Assembly (NCBI GenBank): GCA_945939115.1
Contig: CAMEVC010000003.1
Coordinates: 124,001-188,000, forward strand
DNA length: 64,000 bases
Direction of reading: 5' to 3'
From: an uncultured Eubacterium sp.
Lineage (GTDB): Bacteria > Bacillota > Clostridia > Lachnospirales > Lachnospiraceae
Shown here: positions 10,462 through 19,863 of the stretch, piece after piece
Layout: every line of letters begins with the position of its first letter
Numbering within the stretch: position 1 is the first letter of the stretch
Program-made: the position numbers and the translations under genes
The notes under the pieces: generated by a model
What the model was told of the DNA's origin: nothing
The model's input: the letters and a program-made list of their open reading frames with translations, nothing else
The model's database searches: none

Positions 10462-10491
10462 ATATAATAACAACTTTTTATTATTTGTCAA
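10462..10491 (-). promoter_or_regulatory. Sigma-A-type promoter for the aminotransferase
   Basis: Minus strand TTGACA (10491-10486), 18 bp, TTATAT (10467-10462). Confidence 0.6.
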
Positions 10492-10509
10492 TTTATTATT
10501 TTAGGTCTG

Positions 10510-12033
10510 TCAAAAGTATTTCTTACCAATCTTAAGTTTTATTACTAAAGCTATGAGACAGACGACAGCCGCACCTGCTATACACCACACTGACACAGGA
10601 ACATTGTTGATATTGTAGCATCTCACATTAATCCACATCTGGTTGATTCTTGTTGTTTCCTCCGCATCAAAATACTGCATTACAGCACTTCTGTCCATAA
10701 TTTCTTCTGAGGGGTACTGGGCTGAAAGCTGCCTGTATGTCTGTTCTCTCGGAGTATTAAGAATATATCTGTCATCATCTGAATTTCCGGAAAAGAAATA
10801 ACCCAGAGGATAATCCACCGTATCAGTATCATCCTCATCTGCACCATAATTCCACTTCACATAATCATACACAACACTGCTGTCACCGCCGGAAATAACT
10901 GAAGTATAACCGATATAATACATATTTCTCACCGCATTTTCAGGTATAGACAGAAAATTGATAAAGCTCTGGGCTGCATGCTTTTTCTGGGCGTCTGAGC
11001 CCACTCCGGACTTTAACATAACCCATCCGTCAAAATATAAATTGGTACTCTCTACCGGTACTGCAAAGTCTAGTCTGAAGTCGTCATCGTCTGCCTGATC
11101 CATTGTATACACAGCATCTCCGGACCACTGATAACCTGCCACAACCTTTCCTGTTATCATGTCAGCCTTTCCACTGTCTGTCTCGAAAGAATATGCATTA
11201 TCCTTTACCGACTGTAGATAAGACTGGACTTCTGATATTGTCTGTTCAGATGTATCGTTCATCTCCTCTGTAAGTCTGTCCTGGTAGTCTGCCCGGTTCT
11301 TAAAGGACTCTGATGTCAGCTTATCAGCCTTGATGGCTCCTAATGCTGCAAACATTGAATCTCTTACATTATCTTTAATAGTTATCTGTCTCCTGAACTT
11401 ACTGTTACTTATAATCTTCCAGGTGGAAGCCTCCTCCTTTGTAACCTTGTCAGGATTATACACAATTCCTGTTATGCCCCACATATACCCGGCGGCATAG
11501 CGGCTCCATGGTTCCCCATTAATCTTATTCTCGTCAAATGTTTTTCTGATAAAGGGTGACACTCCCTTTGCATAATAATTCTCAGCTATGGATGTATCAT
11601 AAAAATCCTCAGAAAATGGCTCTAACCAGTTCTCTGCTATCAGCTTCATAATCATATATTCTGATGGGCAGACAAGATCGTACTCGTCTCCAAGCGTAAG
11701 CATGTTGTATAACTCTTCATTAGTTCCAAGACAACTATACTCGACTTTAACCTTCTTGCCATATGTCTTGTAATACCAGTCCTCAAAGTCCGAAATCATT
11801 GAGTTGTCACCCCTGATATCACCGCTTTCAAGGTCAATCGTATCATCTTCCTCCCAGTCTCCGGTATCAATATATTCTTCCCAGCTGCATACTCGCAGCG
11901 TTATCGTGTCATCTGCCGCTCCTGCTAAGATAACATTTCCACCAGATAAATTAACCGGAACACACATTAGGCTTACCACTATACATACGGTTGTAAGTGT
12001 AAGAGCCATCGCTTTTTTAATATATCTATTCAT
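10510..12033 (-). CDS. potD: Polyamine-type ABC transporter substrate-binding protein with C-terminal TM anchor
   Basis: PotD-like (DLVCPSEYMIMKLI, AGYQWSGDAVYTMD); last gene of the pot operon; C-term VWCIAGAAVVCLIALVIKLKIGKK. Confidence 0.85.
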   Translation of the reverse strand: MNRYIKKAMALTLTTVCIVVSLMCVPVNLSGGNVILAGAADDTITLRVCSWEEYIDTGDWEEDDTIDLESGDIRGDNSMISDFEDWYYKTYGKKVKVEYSCLGTNEELYNMLTLGDEYDLVCPSEYMIMKLIAENWLEPFSEDFYDTSIAENYYAKGVSPFIRKTFDENKINGEPWSRYAAGYMWGITGIVYNPDKVTKEEASTWKIISNSKFRRQITIKDNVRDSMFAALGAIKADKLTSESFKNRADYQDRLTEEMNDTSEQTISEVQSYLQSVKDNAYSFETDSGKADMITGKVVAGYQWSGDAVYTMDQADDDDFRLDFAVPVESTNLYFDGWVMLKSGVGSDAQKKHAAQSFINFLSIPENAVRNMYYIGYTSVISGGDSSVVYDYVKWNYGADEDDTDTVDYPLGYFFSGNSDDDRYILNTPREQTYRQLSAQYPSEEIMDRSAVMQYFDAEETTRINQMWINVRCYNINNVPVSVWCIAGAAVVCLIALVIKLKIGKKYF

Positions 12034-12835
12034 CAGCGCCTGCCTCCTTACTTACTGCTTTCTTGGCCGGTGCCAGATTAACCGCTGCCTCAACAATAAT
12101 CACAAGAACGAAAATAATTGTAGAAAGCGCCCACAAAGCCGTCTTGATATCTGTCTGGGAACCCTTGGTAGCATTTACAACATATGTGCTTATTGTATCA
12201 AATGTAGCCGGCTTCGTATATGTTGCAACAAAATAATCATCCAGGGACAATGTCACCGCCATAATAAATCCGGAGCCTATTCCTGATGCAATCTGTGGAA
12301 TGATTATCTTAAACAGTGCATACGCCGGTGTCGCTCCAAGGTCTAAAGCAGCCTCGTACAGACTCGGGTCCATCTGCTTTAACTTAGGTACCACCGCGAG
12401 ATATACGAAAGGAGCACTTAAGATAACATGTCCTACAACAAGAGGAATATAAGTATCCTTGCTGACTCCCAATACTACTACCAGAAGAATACATAATGAA
12501 AATCCTGTAACTACATCTGCATTTACAACAGGAACCTGATTAAGTACTGATATTCCTCTGTTAATCTTTTTCTTAGAATAAAAAGCACCAATTGCTCCTG
12601 TAGTTCCAAGAACTGTCGCAATAGCTGCACTTCCTAAAGCAAGGACAACAGAGCCAATTATCATACTAATCAACTCAGGTGTCGTGAAAAGAGTTATATA
12701 ATTATGCAGTGAAAAGGCATGTATAGGGCCTATGTTTGCCGCATCTGTAAAGCTGTAAACAGCCAGAAGAAGAATTGGAATATACATAAACAGAAGAACT
12801 ATACATATGATTGAATATTTTATAAATTTCTTCAC
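12026..12835 (-). CDS. potC: Spermidine/putrescine ABC transporter permease PotC
   Basis: BPD permease signature EAALDLGATPAYALFKIIIPQIASGI; gene order. Confidence 0.9.
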   Translation of the reverse strand: MKKFIKYSIICIVLLFMYIPILLLAVYSFTDAANIGPIHAFSLHNYITLFTTPELISMIIGSVVLALGSAAIATVLGTTGAIGAFYSKKKINRGISVLNQVPVVNADVVTGFSLCILLVVVLGVSKDTYIPLVVGHVILSAPFVYLAVVPKLKQMDPSLYEAALDLGATPAYALFKIIIPQIASGIGSGFIMAVTLSLDDYFVATYTKPATFDTISTYVVNATKGSQTDIKTALWALSTIIFVLVIIVEAAVNLAPAKKAVSKEAGADE

Positions 12836-13620
12836 TATACAAGTCCTCCTCTTCCCGCATTTTCTGACTCATTTTCTCCTGAAACCAGTGTGACTATGCA
12901 TATAATCACAAGCAGAATGAGTGCTATCATTGATCCATTATGCCAGTCATAGGCGCTGAAATAGCTTCCGATAAGACTTCCCATTATATATGTGCTGTTG
13001 TATAACATATCAAGTACAACATAATTAGTCATTGCCGGGAGAAATACCATGGAAACTCCACTTACAATACCCGGGACTGACAGCGGCAGAATAATCTTAA
13101 TAAATGTCTGAAAATTATCTGCCCCAAGGTCTGATGCAGCCTCAATAACGCTCCTGTCCAGCTTGGACAGTGTTGTGTAAAGCGGCAGTATCATAAATGG
13201 CAGAAAATCGTATGTCATTCCGATTATTGTGTTAATAAATGGATGATATGCAAGATTCCCCTCTATCACCGATAATATTTCCTTTAGAGCGGTAATTCTC
13301 AATGTAAAATTAATCCACATAGGCATGATAAAAAGCAACAGAATTACAGCTTTCTTCTTAATCCTGCTCTGTGCAAGTATATAAGCCACAGGATAAGCTA
13401 TCAACAGACATACCACTGTAGCCGTCAATGCAAGCACAAGGCTGTAACACAGCGTTCCCAGAGTATTAGGGTCTGTGAAGAAATTCTGGAGATTAGATGC
13501 TGTGAACTGTCCCTGTCCATTAGTGAACGCATAATATATAAGTACCAGCAACGGTGCTGCCACAAAAAATATAAGAAATACCCCATAAGGAATTCCAAGA
13601 CATTTGCGTGAAAAAGACAT
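12835..13620 (-). CDS. potB: Spermidine/putrescine ABC transporter permease PotB
   Basis: EAASDLGADNFQTFIKIILPLSVPGI; gene order. Confidence 0.9.
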   Translation of the reverse strand: MSFSRKCLGIPYGVFLIFFVAAPLLVLIYYAFTNGQGQFTASNLQNFFTDPNTLGTLCYSLVLALTATVVCLLIAYPVAYILAQSRIKKKAVILLLFIMPMWINFTLRITALKEILSVIEGNLAYHPFINTIIGMTYDFLPFMILPLYTTLSKLDRSVIEAASDLGADNFQTFIKIILPLSVPGIVSGVSMVFLPAMTNYVVLDMLYNSTYIMGSLIGSYFSAYDWHNGSMIALILLVIICIVTLVSGENESENAGRGGLV

Positions 13621-13633
13621 TTTTCTTAACCCC

Positions 13634-15076
13634 CTACTTCTTTAACTGGAATTTCATCTTATCTTCCGGCATTATTAGACCTACCTGGTCATCCATATTC
13701 CACAGATACTCATCATCAACAATCAGGTCGTGGCCATACTCGGTTCTTACAACATAACTGTAATGGTCACCTTTGTATATGAGATTAATAATCTTGCCGG
13801 ACACAAGTCCTGCGTCAATCTCATCACTCATTTCAATATCATCCGGCTGTATTGATACAATAACTCTGAACTTGGATACATCCACAGCCTCTCCGTTCTC
13901 ATCGACAAGAATTCCTTCTTTCATCTTTGACTTCGGAATTACACCTGTGATATCGCACCCAATCACTTTACCGTTAAAATCCAGTGTATAATCACTGTTG
14001 ACTGTAGTTACAAAGCTTGTAGTGTGGTCTTCAGCAATCATTATATGAATTCCGTCAGGCTCAAGCTGCATTCCTACCCGGTCACCGGCATGATAACATC
14101 TGGTAGTCCTTATAATCATCTCGTATTTACCTGACTCCACAGTCACCTCATAGTGCATACCTTTAAATATTACCGAGGTCACTTCTCCTGCCACGGTTCC
14201 ATCTTCAGGTTTAGTAATGATAACATCCTCCGGCCTGATAACCACATCAACGAGAGTTCCCTCCGGCACATCATCCATTCCGGTAAACTCCCCTCCACAG
14301 AATCTCACCTTCATATGTCCTGTCATTATTCCCTTGAAAATATTGCTCTCCCCTATGAAATCTGCTACAAATGCATTCTTGGGTTCATTATATATATCCT
14401 CCGGAGTTCCAACCTGCTGAATCCTTCCCTCAGACATAACGACAATCTTATCAGACATGGTAAGTGCTTCTTCCTGGTCATGGGTCACATATATAAATGT
14501 TATTCCTAACTGGTCATGCATATTTTTAAGTTCAAGCTGCATTTCCTTGCGCATCTTAAGGTCAAGGGCGCCGAGAGGCTCATCCAGCATAAGAATTTCA
14601 GGCTCATTAACCAATGCCCTGGCGATGGCAATTCTCTGCTGCTGTCCGCCTGAAAGTGTTGATATTCTTCTGTTCTCGAATCCTTCCAGATCCACCATAT
14701 CCAGTACATGTTTTACTTTCTTTCTGATTTCTTCTTTAGGAAGTTTCTTTAGCTTAAGACCAAATGCAATATTCTCATATATATTCATGTGTGGAAACAA
14801 CGCATAACGCTGAAACACAGTATTAATGGGCCTTTTATTAGCCGGAAGCTGAGAGATATCTTCCCCATTAAGAAGTATCTGACCGCTTGTGGGAAGTTCA
14901 AACCCGGCTATCATCCTCAGTGTTGTGGTCTTACCGCATCCTGATGGTCCTAAAAATGTTACGAATTCCCCACGCTTAACTTCCAGATTAAAGTCATCTA
15001 CAGCTTTAAACCCGTTATCGCTGTATACCTTACTGATATGCTTAAGTTCAATTATATTCTCTGACTGCCCTGACAT
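13634..15076 (-). CDS. potA: Spermidine/putrescine ABC transporter ATP-binding protein PotA with extended C-terminal region
   Basis: Walker A GPSGCGKTT, signature LSGGQQQR, Walker B ILMLDEP; two TOBE-like stretches after residue ~280. Confidence 0.92.
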   Translation of the reverse strand: MSGQSENIIELKHISKVYSDNGFKAVDDFNLEVKRGEFVTFLGPSGCGKTTTLRMIAGFELPTSGQILLNGEDISQLPANKRPINTVFQRYALFPHMNIYENIAFGLKLKKLPKEEIRKKVKHVLDMVDLEGFENRRISTLSGGQQQRIAIARALVNEPEILMLDEPLGALDLKMRKEMQLELKNMHDQLGITFIYVTHDQEEALTMSDKIVVMSEGRIQQVGTPEDIYNEPKNAFVADFIGESNIFKGIMTGHMKVRFCGGEFTGMDDVPEGTLVDVVIRPEDVIITKPEDGTVAGEVTSVIFKGMHYEVTVESGKYEMIIRTTRCYHAGDRVGMQLEPDGIHIMIAEDHTTSFVTTVNSDYTLDFNGKVIGCDITGVIPKSKMKEGILVDENGEAVDVSKFRVIVSIQPDDIEMSDEIDAGLVSGKIINLIYKGDHYSYVVRTEYGHDLIVDDEYLWNMDDQVGLIMPEDKMKFQLKK

Positions 15077-15121
15077 ATCTAACCTCCAACAGTTTTATCC
15101 TCTCTCTATTTAATATCAAAA

Positions 15122-15159
15122 ACTGGCACAAATCAAGTAATTTCTTGTTTTGTGCCAGT
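15122..15159 (-). promoter_or_regulatory. Terminator-like hairpin in the 5' leader of potA
   Basis: Minus strand actggcacaaaacaag-aaatta-cttgatttgtgccagt followed by ttttt. Confidence 0.6.
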
Positions 15160-15291
15160 CCTGTATAAAATATGTATACCCCCTACTCTATGGTCTGTGG
15201 TGAAGCTCCTGATGCAATATGGATTTTACAATCTTAAGGGAATAATGTATATTAGGTACGCTATTCAATCAATTATGTGGGAGAAACAACA

Positions 15292-16614
15292 ATGAAAAAA
15301 AGAGATTCTTTTAATAACAAATGGGGATTCATTCTGGCATGTATCGGCTCAGCTGTAGGTATGGGCAATATCTGGATGTTTCCAACACGTGTGTCAATGT
15401 ATGGTGGAGGTTCATATCTTATCCCATATTTTATATTTGTTGCTCTTATCGGATTTACAGGGGTAATTGGAGAAATGAGTTTTGGACGTGCAACCAGATC
15501 CGGCCCTGTTGGCGCATTCGGATATGCATGTGGCACTAAAGGAAAGAAAAAGCTGGGCGAACTCATAGGACTTATTCCTGTTCTTGGCGCCCTTGCCATG
15601 GCTATTGGTTATACAGTTGTTATGGGATGGATTCTGAAATATATGGTCGGAACCTTTACCGGTTCAACTCTGGCTCCTTCTGCCACTGAAGATTTTGGTG
15701 CAGCATTTGGCAGTATGGCAACCACATTTGGCAATAATGTATGGCAGATTGTGGCTCTCTTAATCGGCATCGCAATTCTTATGTTCGGTGTCGGTCATGG
15801 AATTGAAAAAGCCAATAAGATTATGATGCCTCTTTTCTTCATACTCTTCGTAATTCTGGGAGTGTATATTGCATTTCAGCCGGGTGCCATAGACGGATAT
15901 AAATATATTTTCAGAGTAGAGCCTAAAGCTCTGGCAGACCCATCCACATGGATATTCGCTCTGGGACAGGCTTTTTTCTCACTCTCAGTTGCTGGCAACG
16001 GAACACTTATATATGGTTCTTATCTGCCGGACAAAGAAAATATTCCTGCCGCAGCAGGACGCGTAGCCCTTTTTGACACTTTAGCGGCAATTCTTGCCGC
16101 TTTAGTAATCATCCCTGCCATGGCAACAACAGGCGCACGGCTTAATCAGGGTGGACCGGGACTTATGTTTATTTTCCTTCCTGCATTGTTTAAATCAATG
16201 CCAGGAGGTAACATAATAGCAATTATATTCTTTGTTGCAGTGTTCATGGCCGGCCTTTCATCTCTTATCAATCTGTATGAAGCACCTATCGCTACACTTG
16301 AGGAGAAGCTGGGCTTAGGAAGAAAGGCATGCTGCACCCTGATTGCTGCTATTGCCTTAGTTGTATCTTTATGTATCCAGGGTATAGTGTCTGGATGGAT
16401 GGATGTGCTTTCTATCTATATCTGTCCGCTTGGTGCAGGACTTGCCGGCATTATGTACTTCTGGATATGCGGAAATAAATATGTAGAAGCCCAGATAAAC
16501 ACTGGCAGAGGGAAGAAATTCACTGAGAAATTCTTCCCTATATGCAAATATATATACTGCCCTGTGTGTATTCTTGTATTAATACTTGGAATTATCCTTG
16601 GCGGCATCGGATGA
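15292..16614 (+). CDS. Sodium-dependent neurotransmitter:sodium symporter (NSS/SNF) family transporter
   Basis: NKWGFILACIGSAVGMGNIWMFP N-terminal NSS signature; 11-12 TM; start at ATG 15292 with gggaga RBS. Confidence 0.92.
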   Translation: MKKRDSFNNKWGFILACIGSAVGMGNIWMFPTRVSMYGGGSYLIPYFIFVALIGFTGVIGEMSFGRATRSGPVGAFGYACGTKGKKKLGELIGLIPVLGALAMAIGYTVVMGWILKYMVGTFTGSTLAPSATEDFGAAFGSMATTFGNNVWQIVALLIGIAILMFGVGHGIEKANKIMMPLFFILFVILGVYIAFQPGAIDGYKYIFRVEPKALADPSTWIFALGQAFFSLSVAGNGTLIYGSYLPDKENIPAAAGRVALFDTLAAILAALVIIPAMATTGARLNQGGPGLMFIFLPALFKSMPGGNIIAIIFFVAVFMAGLSSLINLYEAPIATLEEKLGLGRKACCTLIAAIALVVSLCIQGIVSGWMDVLSIYICPLGAGLAGIMYFWICGNKYVEAQINTGRGKKFTEKFFPICKYIYCPVCILVLILGIILGGIG

Positions 16615-16620
16615 TAGAAA

Positions 16621-17145
16621 TTATTTCAGACAATTATTAATCCACTCCACCATATCAAGCTTACCAATACCGCAATAATGGTAGTCGGCAAGGGATAATC
16701 CGGCTTTCTTAAGCTCACTCTCTGCCTCTGATGAATTGAGTTTGTTATACTCACTGTATACTATGTCGAATTTCTTTTTGAAATTTGACATATCTTCATC
16801 ACTCTTTCGCTGTTTCCAGTCTTTTATGACAAGTTCCACCTGATTCTCAACAAGAGAATTGCCTACAGCAAGAGCCATTATTCCTGTGCCTTGCTTAATA
16901 ACATTAATACTTCCTGTCTTATCATTTACAGATACATTCTTATCAATTGTATCCAAAGTTACCTGAATCTCTCTGGCGGCATCAGGATGCACACCACTTA
17001 AATCAACCGCTTCTGTCGTTGTCACAGCAACCAAATTCTTTGTTGTGTCCTCTTCACCATTAACAGCATTTCCTGTTCCACAGCCAATCAGACTTACTGA
17101 CATTGCACACACGCATAACCCCGCAATTATATTCTTTTTTCCCAT
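16621..17145 (-). CDS. Putative secreted lipoprotein
   Basis: Signal peptide with lipobox SVSLIGCG; start MGKKNIIAG with caggaggcagg RBS. Confidence 0.6.
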   Translation of the reverse strand: MGKKNIIAGLCVCAMSVSLIGCGTGNAVNGEEDTTKNLVAVTTTEAVDLSGVHPDAAREIQVTLDTIDKNVSVNDKTGSINVIKQGTGIMALAVGNSLVENQVELVIKDWKQRKSDEDMSNFKKKFDIVYSEYNKLNSSEAESELKKAGLSLADYHYCGIGKLDMVEWINNCLK

Positions 17146-17170
17146 AACCTGCCTCCTGTAATTATTATAA

Positions 17171-17219
17171 ACCGGGGGCTGTGTCCCAGCGATTAACAAC
17201 CGCTAAAACACAACCCCCC
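17171..17219 (-). other. GC-rich hairpin between GNAT remnant and lipoprotein gene
   Basis: gggggctgtgt...agcg.attaacaac.cgct...acacaaccccc two-tier inverted repeat. Confidence 0.5.
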
Positions 17220-17248
17220 ACAATCCGTACAAAAAAAGATTACCCGGA

Positions 17249-17551
17249 TTAGAAAATCTGTCCCGGCAGTTTCAGCTTTTCCTTGTGAGGAAACTGTTCA
17301 TCATATTTTTCTGCCTCTTTTTCATCTACCATGTAACCTTCCGGTGTTGCATATTCTCCGGTGATTCCATCCATTTCCATAACAAAATTTAGTTGTGGAA
17401 TAAAATCTTTGTCATCCCTTAAGCAGTGCAGCACATAGTGTTCCAGACATCCCGGACGATACACATTCCAGAAGGATTCCCGTACCAGATTCTCAACTTC
17501 TCTCTGTTCTTCTTTTCTTTCATTACGAATTATATAGTCATTATTATACAT
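17249..17551 (-). pseudogene. Internally deleted GNAT N-acetyltransferase remnant
   Basis: N-term YIIRNERKEEQREVENLVRESFWNVYRPGCLEHYVLHCLRDDKDFIPQLNFVMEMDG matches clostridial GNAT N-termini; C-term VDEKEAEKYDEQFPHKEKLKLPGQIF resembles the C-terminal tail; the acetyl-CoA-binding core is missing. Confidence 0.55.
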
Positions 17552-17570
17552 TTATTTTACCCCCAATGTT

Positions 17571-17762
17571 TCACTCTTTTTCCGGCAATGATGTCACCAG
17601 AATGTAAATCGTTCCCAATACAGCAATAGTACATATCATTAGAATAATCGAAAATGTCCTGTGTAACAGTGTCTTTTTTCTCTGCGCAGTAAAATACATT
17701 CCCGCTATAAAGATTAGCACCATAATCAGTGCAATTTCCATTCTAATCATAAGTACCCCCAA
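17571..17762 (-). CDS. Small membrane protein
   Basis: Two hydrophobic segments; sits in the GntR-ABC operon. Confidence 0.45.
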   Translation of the reverse strand: MGVLMIRMEIALIMVLIFIAGMYFTAQRKKTLLHRTFSIILMICTIAVLGTIYILVTSLPEKE

Positions 17763-17781
17763 GCTATATTTACAGTAACTG

Positions 17782-18435
17782 TCAGAATTCTTTTTTCTTC
17801 ATTATTGCAACACTACATTTGTATGAAATTATTACTATCACTGCTGCCACCACAAAAAGAGCGGCCACAATCATTTTATCAGATAATCCCATTATTTTAT
17901 TAATCAACTTATCAATATCAGCTCCTGATGCCTTGACAGTCTTGGCACCAAGAAATACTAATCCGGCGATAATTCCAAACAGCCCAAATATTGCAACCCG
18001 GCTCTTCTCTAATCCGAATTTCAACTGGATTGGCAGCATAAGAGAAATCATTATAACAAATACCGGAATAAGAACCATTTCCATGATTATTTCATCGGAA
18101 ATAATATTCTGCGTTCCTTTTACCAAACCTACAACAATATAAAAAATTACAGAAAATGCCCATACAATAAGGCTTATTCCGTTACAGAACAGATATTTTT
18201 CCCGCACATACATTCTGAAATCTACCGGCATAGACATAATAAATGCATATCCATTATCCATCTCATCATATGAAGCTGTGGTTATAGATAGAATCGCAAT
18301 CATAACCGTAAGATAACACATGACAGATATACCGTTGTTGGTAGCTGCCATAAAGATTGCTATAACCGGAAATATTACTAATGCCTGCTTCAGATGAAGA
18401 AGAAGTCTGATATCCTTTTCTAATAAACCTGCCAT
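17782..18435 (-). CDS. ABC-2 family transporter permease
   Basis: Polytopic; overlaps the ATPase gene start/stop. Confidence 0.7.
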   Translation of the reverse strand: MAGLLEKDIRLLLHLKQALVIFPVIAIFMAATNNGISVMCYLTVMIAILSITTASYDEMDNGYAFIMSMPVDFRMYVREKYLFCNGISLIVWAFSVIFYIVVGLVKGTQNIISDEIIMEMVLIPVFVIMISLMLPIQLKFGLEKSRVAIFGLFGIIAGLVFLGAKTVKASGADIDKLINKIMGLSDKMIVAALFVVAAVIVIISYKCSVAIMKKKEF

Positions 18436-19283
18436 TACTCTCTACCCCCTGTCATCATTATAATCAAATCATCTATACTGCCATTTTCTATTACTATTCC
18501 GGGATAGTTTTCTGAATAATACTGCCTCTCATCAGTAAAACATACATACCCGAATTTCTCCTTTTTCTCTGAAAGAATATGGCTCTTGTCGAGTTTATTG
18601 TACATTTTCTCATCAACTTTCAGCACCGCATAATTATCAAGAATTCTGTCCGTATCTTCATGCAGAATAATTCTCCCATCATGGATAAGATAAATGTCAT
18701 CACATATTCCCTCAAGATCTGTTGATATATGTGAAGTTATAATAACTGATCTCTCCTCATCCTCTGACAGATAATCCCTCAGCATATCCAGTATATTGGT
18801 ACGCGCCTCCACATCCAGCCCTGCTGTCGGCTCATCCATTATGAGAAGCTTAGCTTTATGGCTTATTGCCACCAGAACACGCAGTTTTGCCTTCATACCT
18901 GTAGAGAAACTCTTTATCTGCTTGTCAAGCGGCACTCTCATCCGGCTGCACCCCTGTCTGAAATAATCCTCATCAAATTCTGAATACATTTTTCTTAAAA
19001 TGCATATTACATCCTTCACATTTAAATTAGAGTTAAACCCTGAGTTGGAAAGTGCAACTCCGATATTCTGCTTATCCTGTGCCGAAATCTGTCCTGACGT
19101 CTTCCCAAACACCTCTATACTTCCGGCGTCCGGTTTAACCAGACCTAATATAAGCTTAATTGTAGTACTTTTCCCTGAACCGTTCTTCCCCACAAGACCG
19201 CTCACTCTTCCATCCGGCAGTTCCAAAGAAACATTGAGATGAAAATCTCCATAATCCTTAACAATATCATTGATTAAAACCAT
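18435..19283 (-). CDS. ABC transporter ATP-binding protein
   Basis: Walker A GLVGKNGSGKSTT, signature FSTGMKAK, Walker B LLIMDEPTAGLD. Confidence 0.92.
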   Translation of the reverse strand: MVLINDIVKDYGDFHLNVSLELPDGRVSGLVGKNGSGKSTTIKLILGLVKPDAGSIEVFGKTSGQISAQDKQNIGVALSNSGFNSNLNVKDVICILRKMYSEFDEDYFRQGCSRMRVPLDKQIKSFSTGMKAKLRVLVAISHKAKLLIMDEPTAGLDVEARTNILDMLRDYLSEDEERSVIITSHISTDLEGICDDIYLIHDGRIILHEDTDRILDNYAVLKVDEKMYNKLDKSHILSEKKEKFGYVCFTDERQYYSENYPGIVIENGSIDDLIIMMTGGRE

Positions 19284-19285
19284 AC

Positions 19286-19657
19286 TTACTCCTCCAGCAT
19301 AATATCAATTATTTCTCTGATTTCCTCACTGCTAAGTCCAATTGACTTTGCCTTTTCTACTACACATGCGAAATCATCTTCCACAGATTTTCTTCTGGCT
19401 TCTTTAGACAGCTGTAAATCTGTAGCTGAAACAAATGTACCTTTTCCATGTACCGTAATAACAAATCCTTCCTCTTCCAGTTTGTCGTATGCTTTCTTTA
19501 CAGTAAGCGCACTTATCTTAAGTTCTCCTGAAAGAGTCCGCACTGAAGGAAGCGGTTCGTTCTCCTTGAGGTTCCCCGCTATTATCTCGTTCTTAACCTG
19601 ATCCATCAGTTGTTCGTATATTGGTATCATAGATGAGTTATTAAGTATAATATGCAT
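19286..19657 (-). CDS. GntR family (YtrA-like) transcriptional regulator
   Basis: PIYEQLMDQVKNEIIAGNLKENEPLPSVRTLSGELKISALTVKKAYDKLEEEGFV HTH; start MHIIL with aaggagt RBS. Confidence 0.9.
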   Translation of the reverse strand: MHIILNNSSMIPIYEQLMDQVKNEIIAGNLKENEPLPSVRTLSGELKISALTVKKAYDKLEEEGFVITVHGKGTFVSATDLQLSKEARRKSVEDDFACVVEKAKSIGLSSEEIREIIDIMLEE

Positions 19658-19679
19658 ATTGTTTACTCCTTTTCTCGTA

Positions 19680-19728
19680 AACAGTATATAACAGTATATA
19701 ACTGTTGTCAACTGTTATATACTGTTTA
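19680..19728. promoter_or_regulatory. Inverted-repeat operator upstream of the GntR-ABC operon
   Basis: aacagtatataacagtatataactgttgtcaactgttatatactgttt: AACAGTATATAACAGT repeated in inverted orientation. Confidence 0.75.
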
Positions 19729-19784
19729 TTCAAAATAAATTCTATGTAGTAATAAACGTGCGCCGCCAGGCGCCCCAGCAAAAT

Positions 19785-19815
19785 AGTGGGTGTCGCACTA
19801 AGTGCAACACCCACT
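19785..19815 (-). terminator. Terminator downstream of the SDR gene
   Basis: agtgggtgtcgcac-taa-gtgcaacacccact hairpin. Confidence 0.65.
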
Positions 19816-19863
19816 TCTAAAGCCTCATTATATAATAATGTATGTGTTATATATGGGAGTCAA

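Noticed and set aside
14153-14807. Plus-strand ORFs opposite potA
   Set aside because: Shadow ORFs with no recognisable motifs or RBS.
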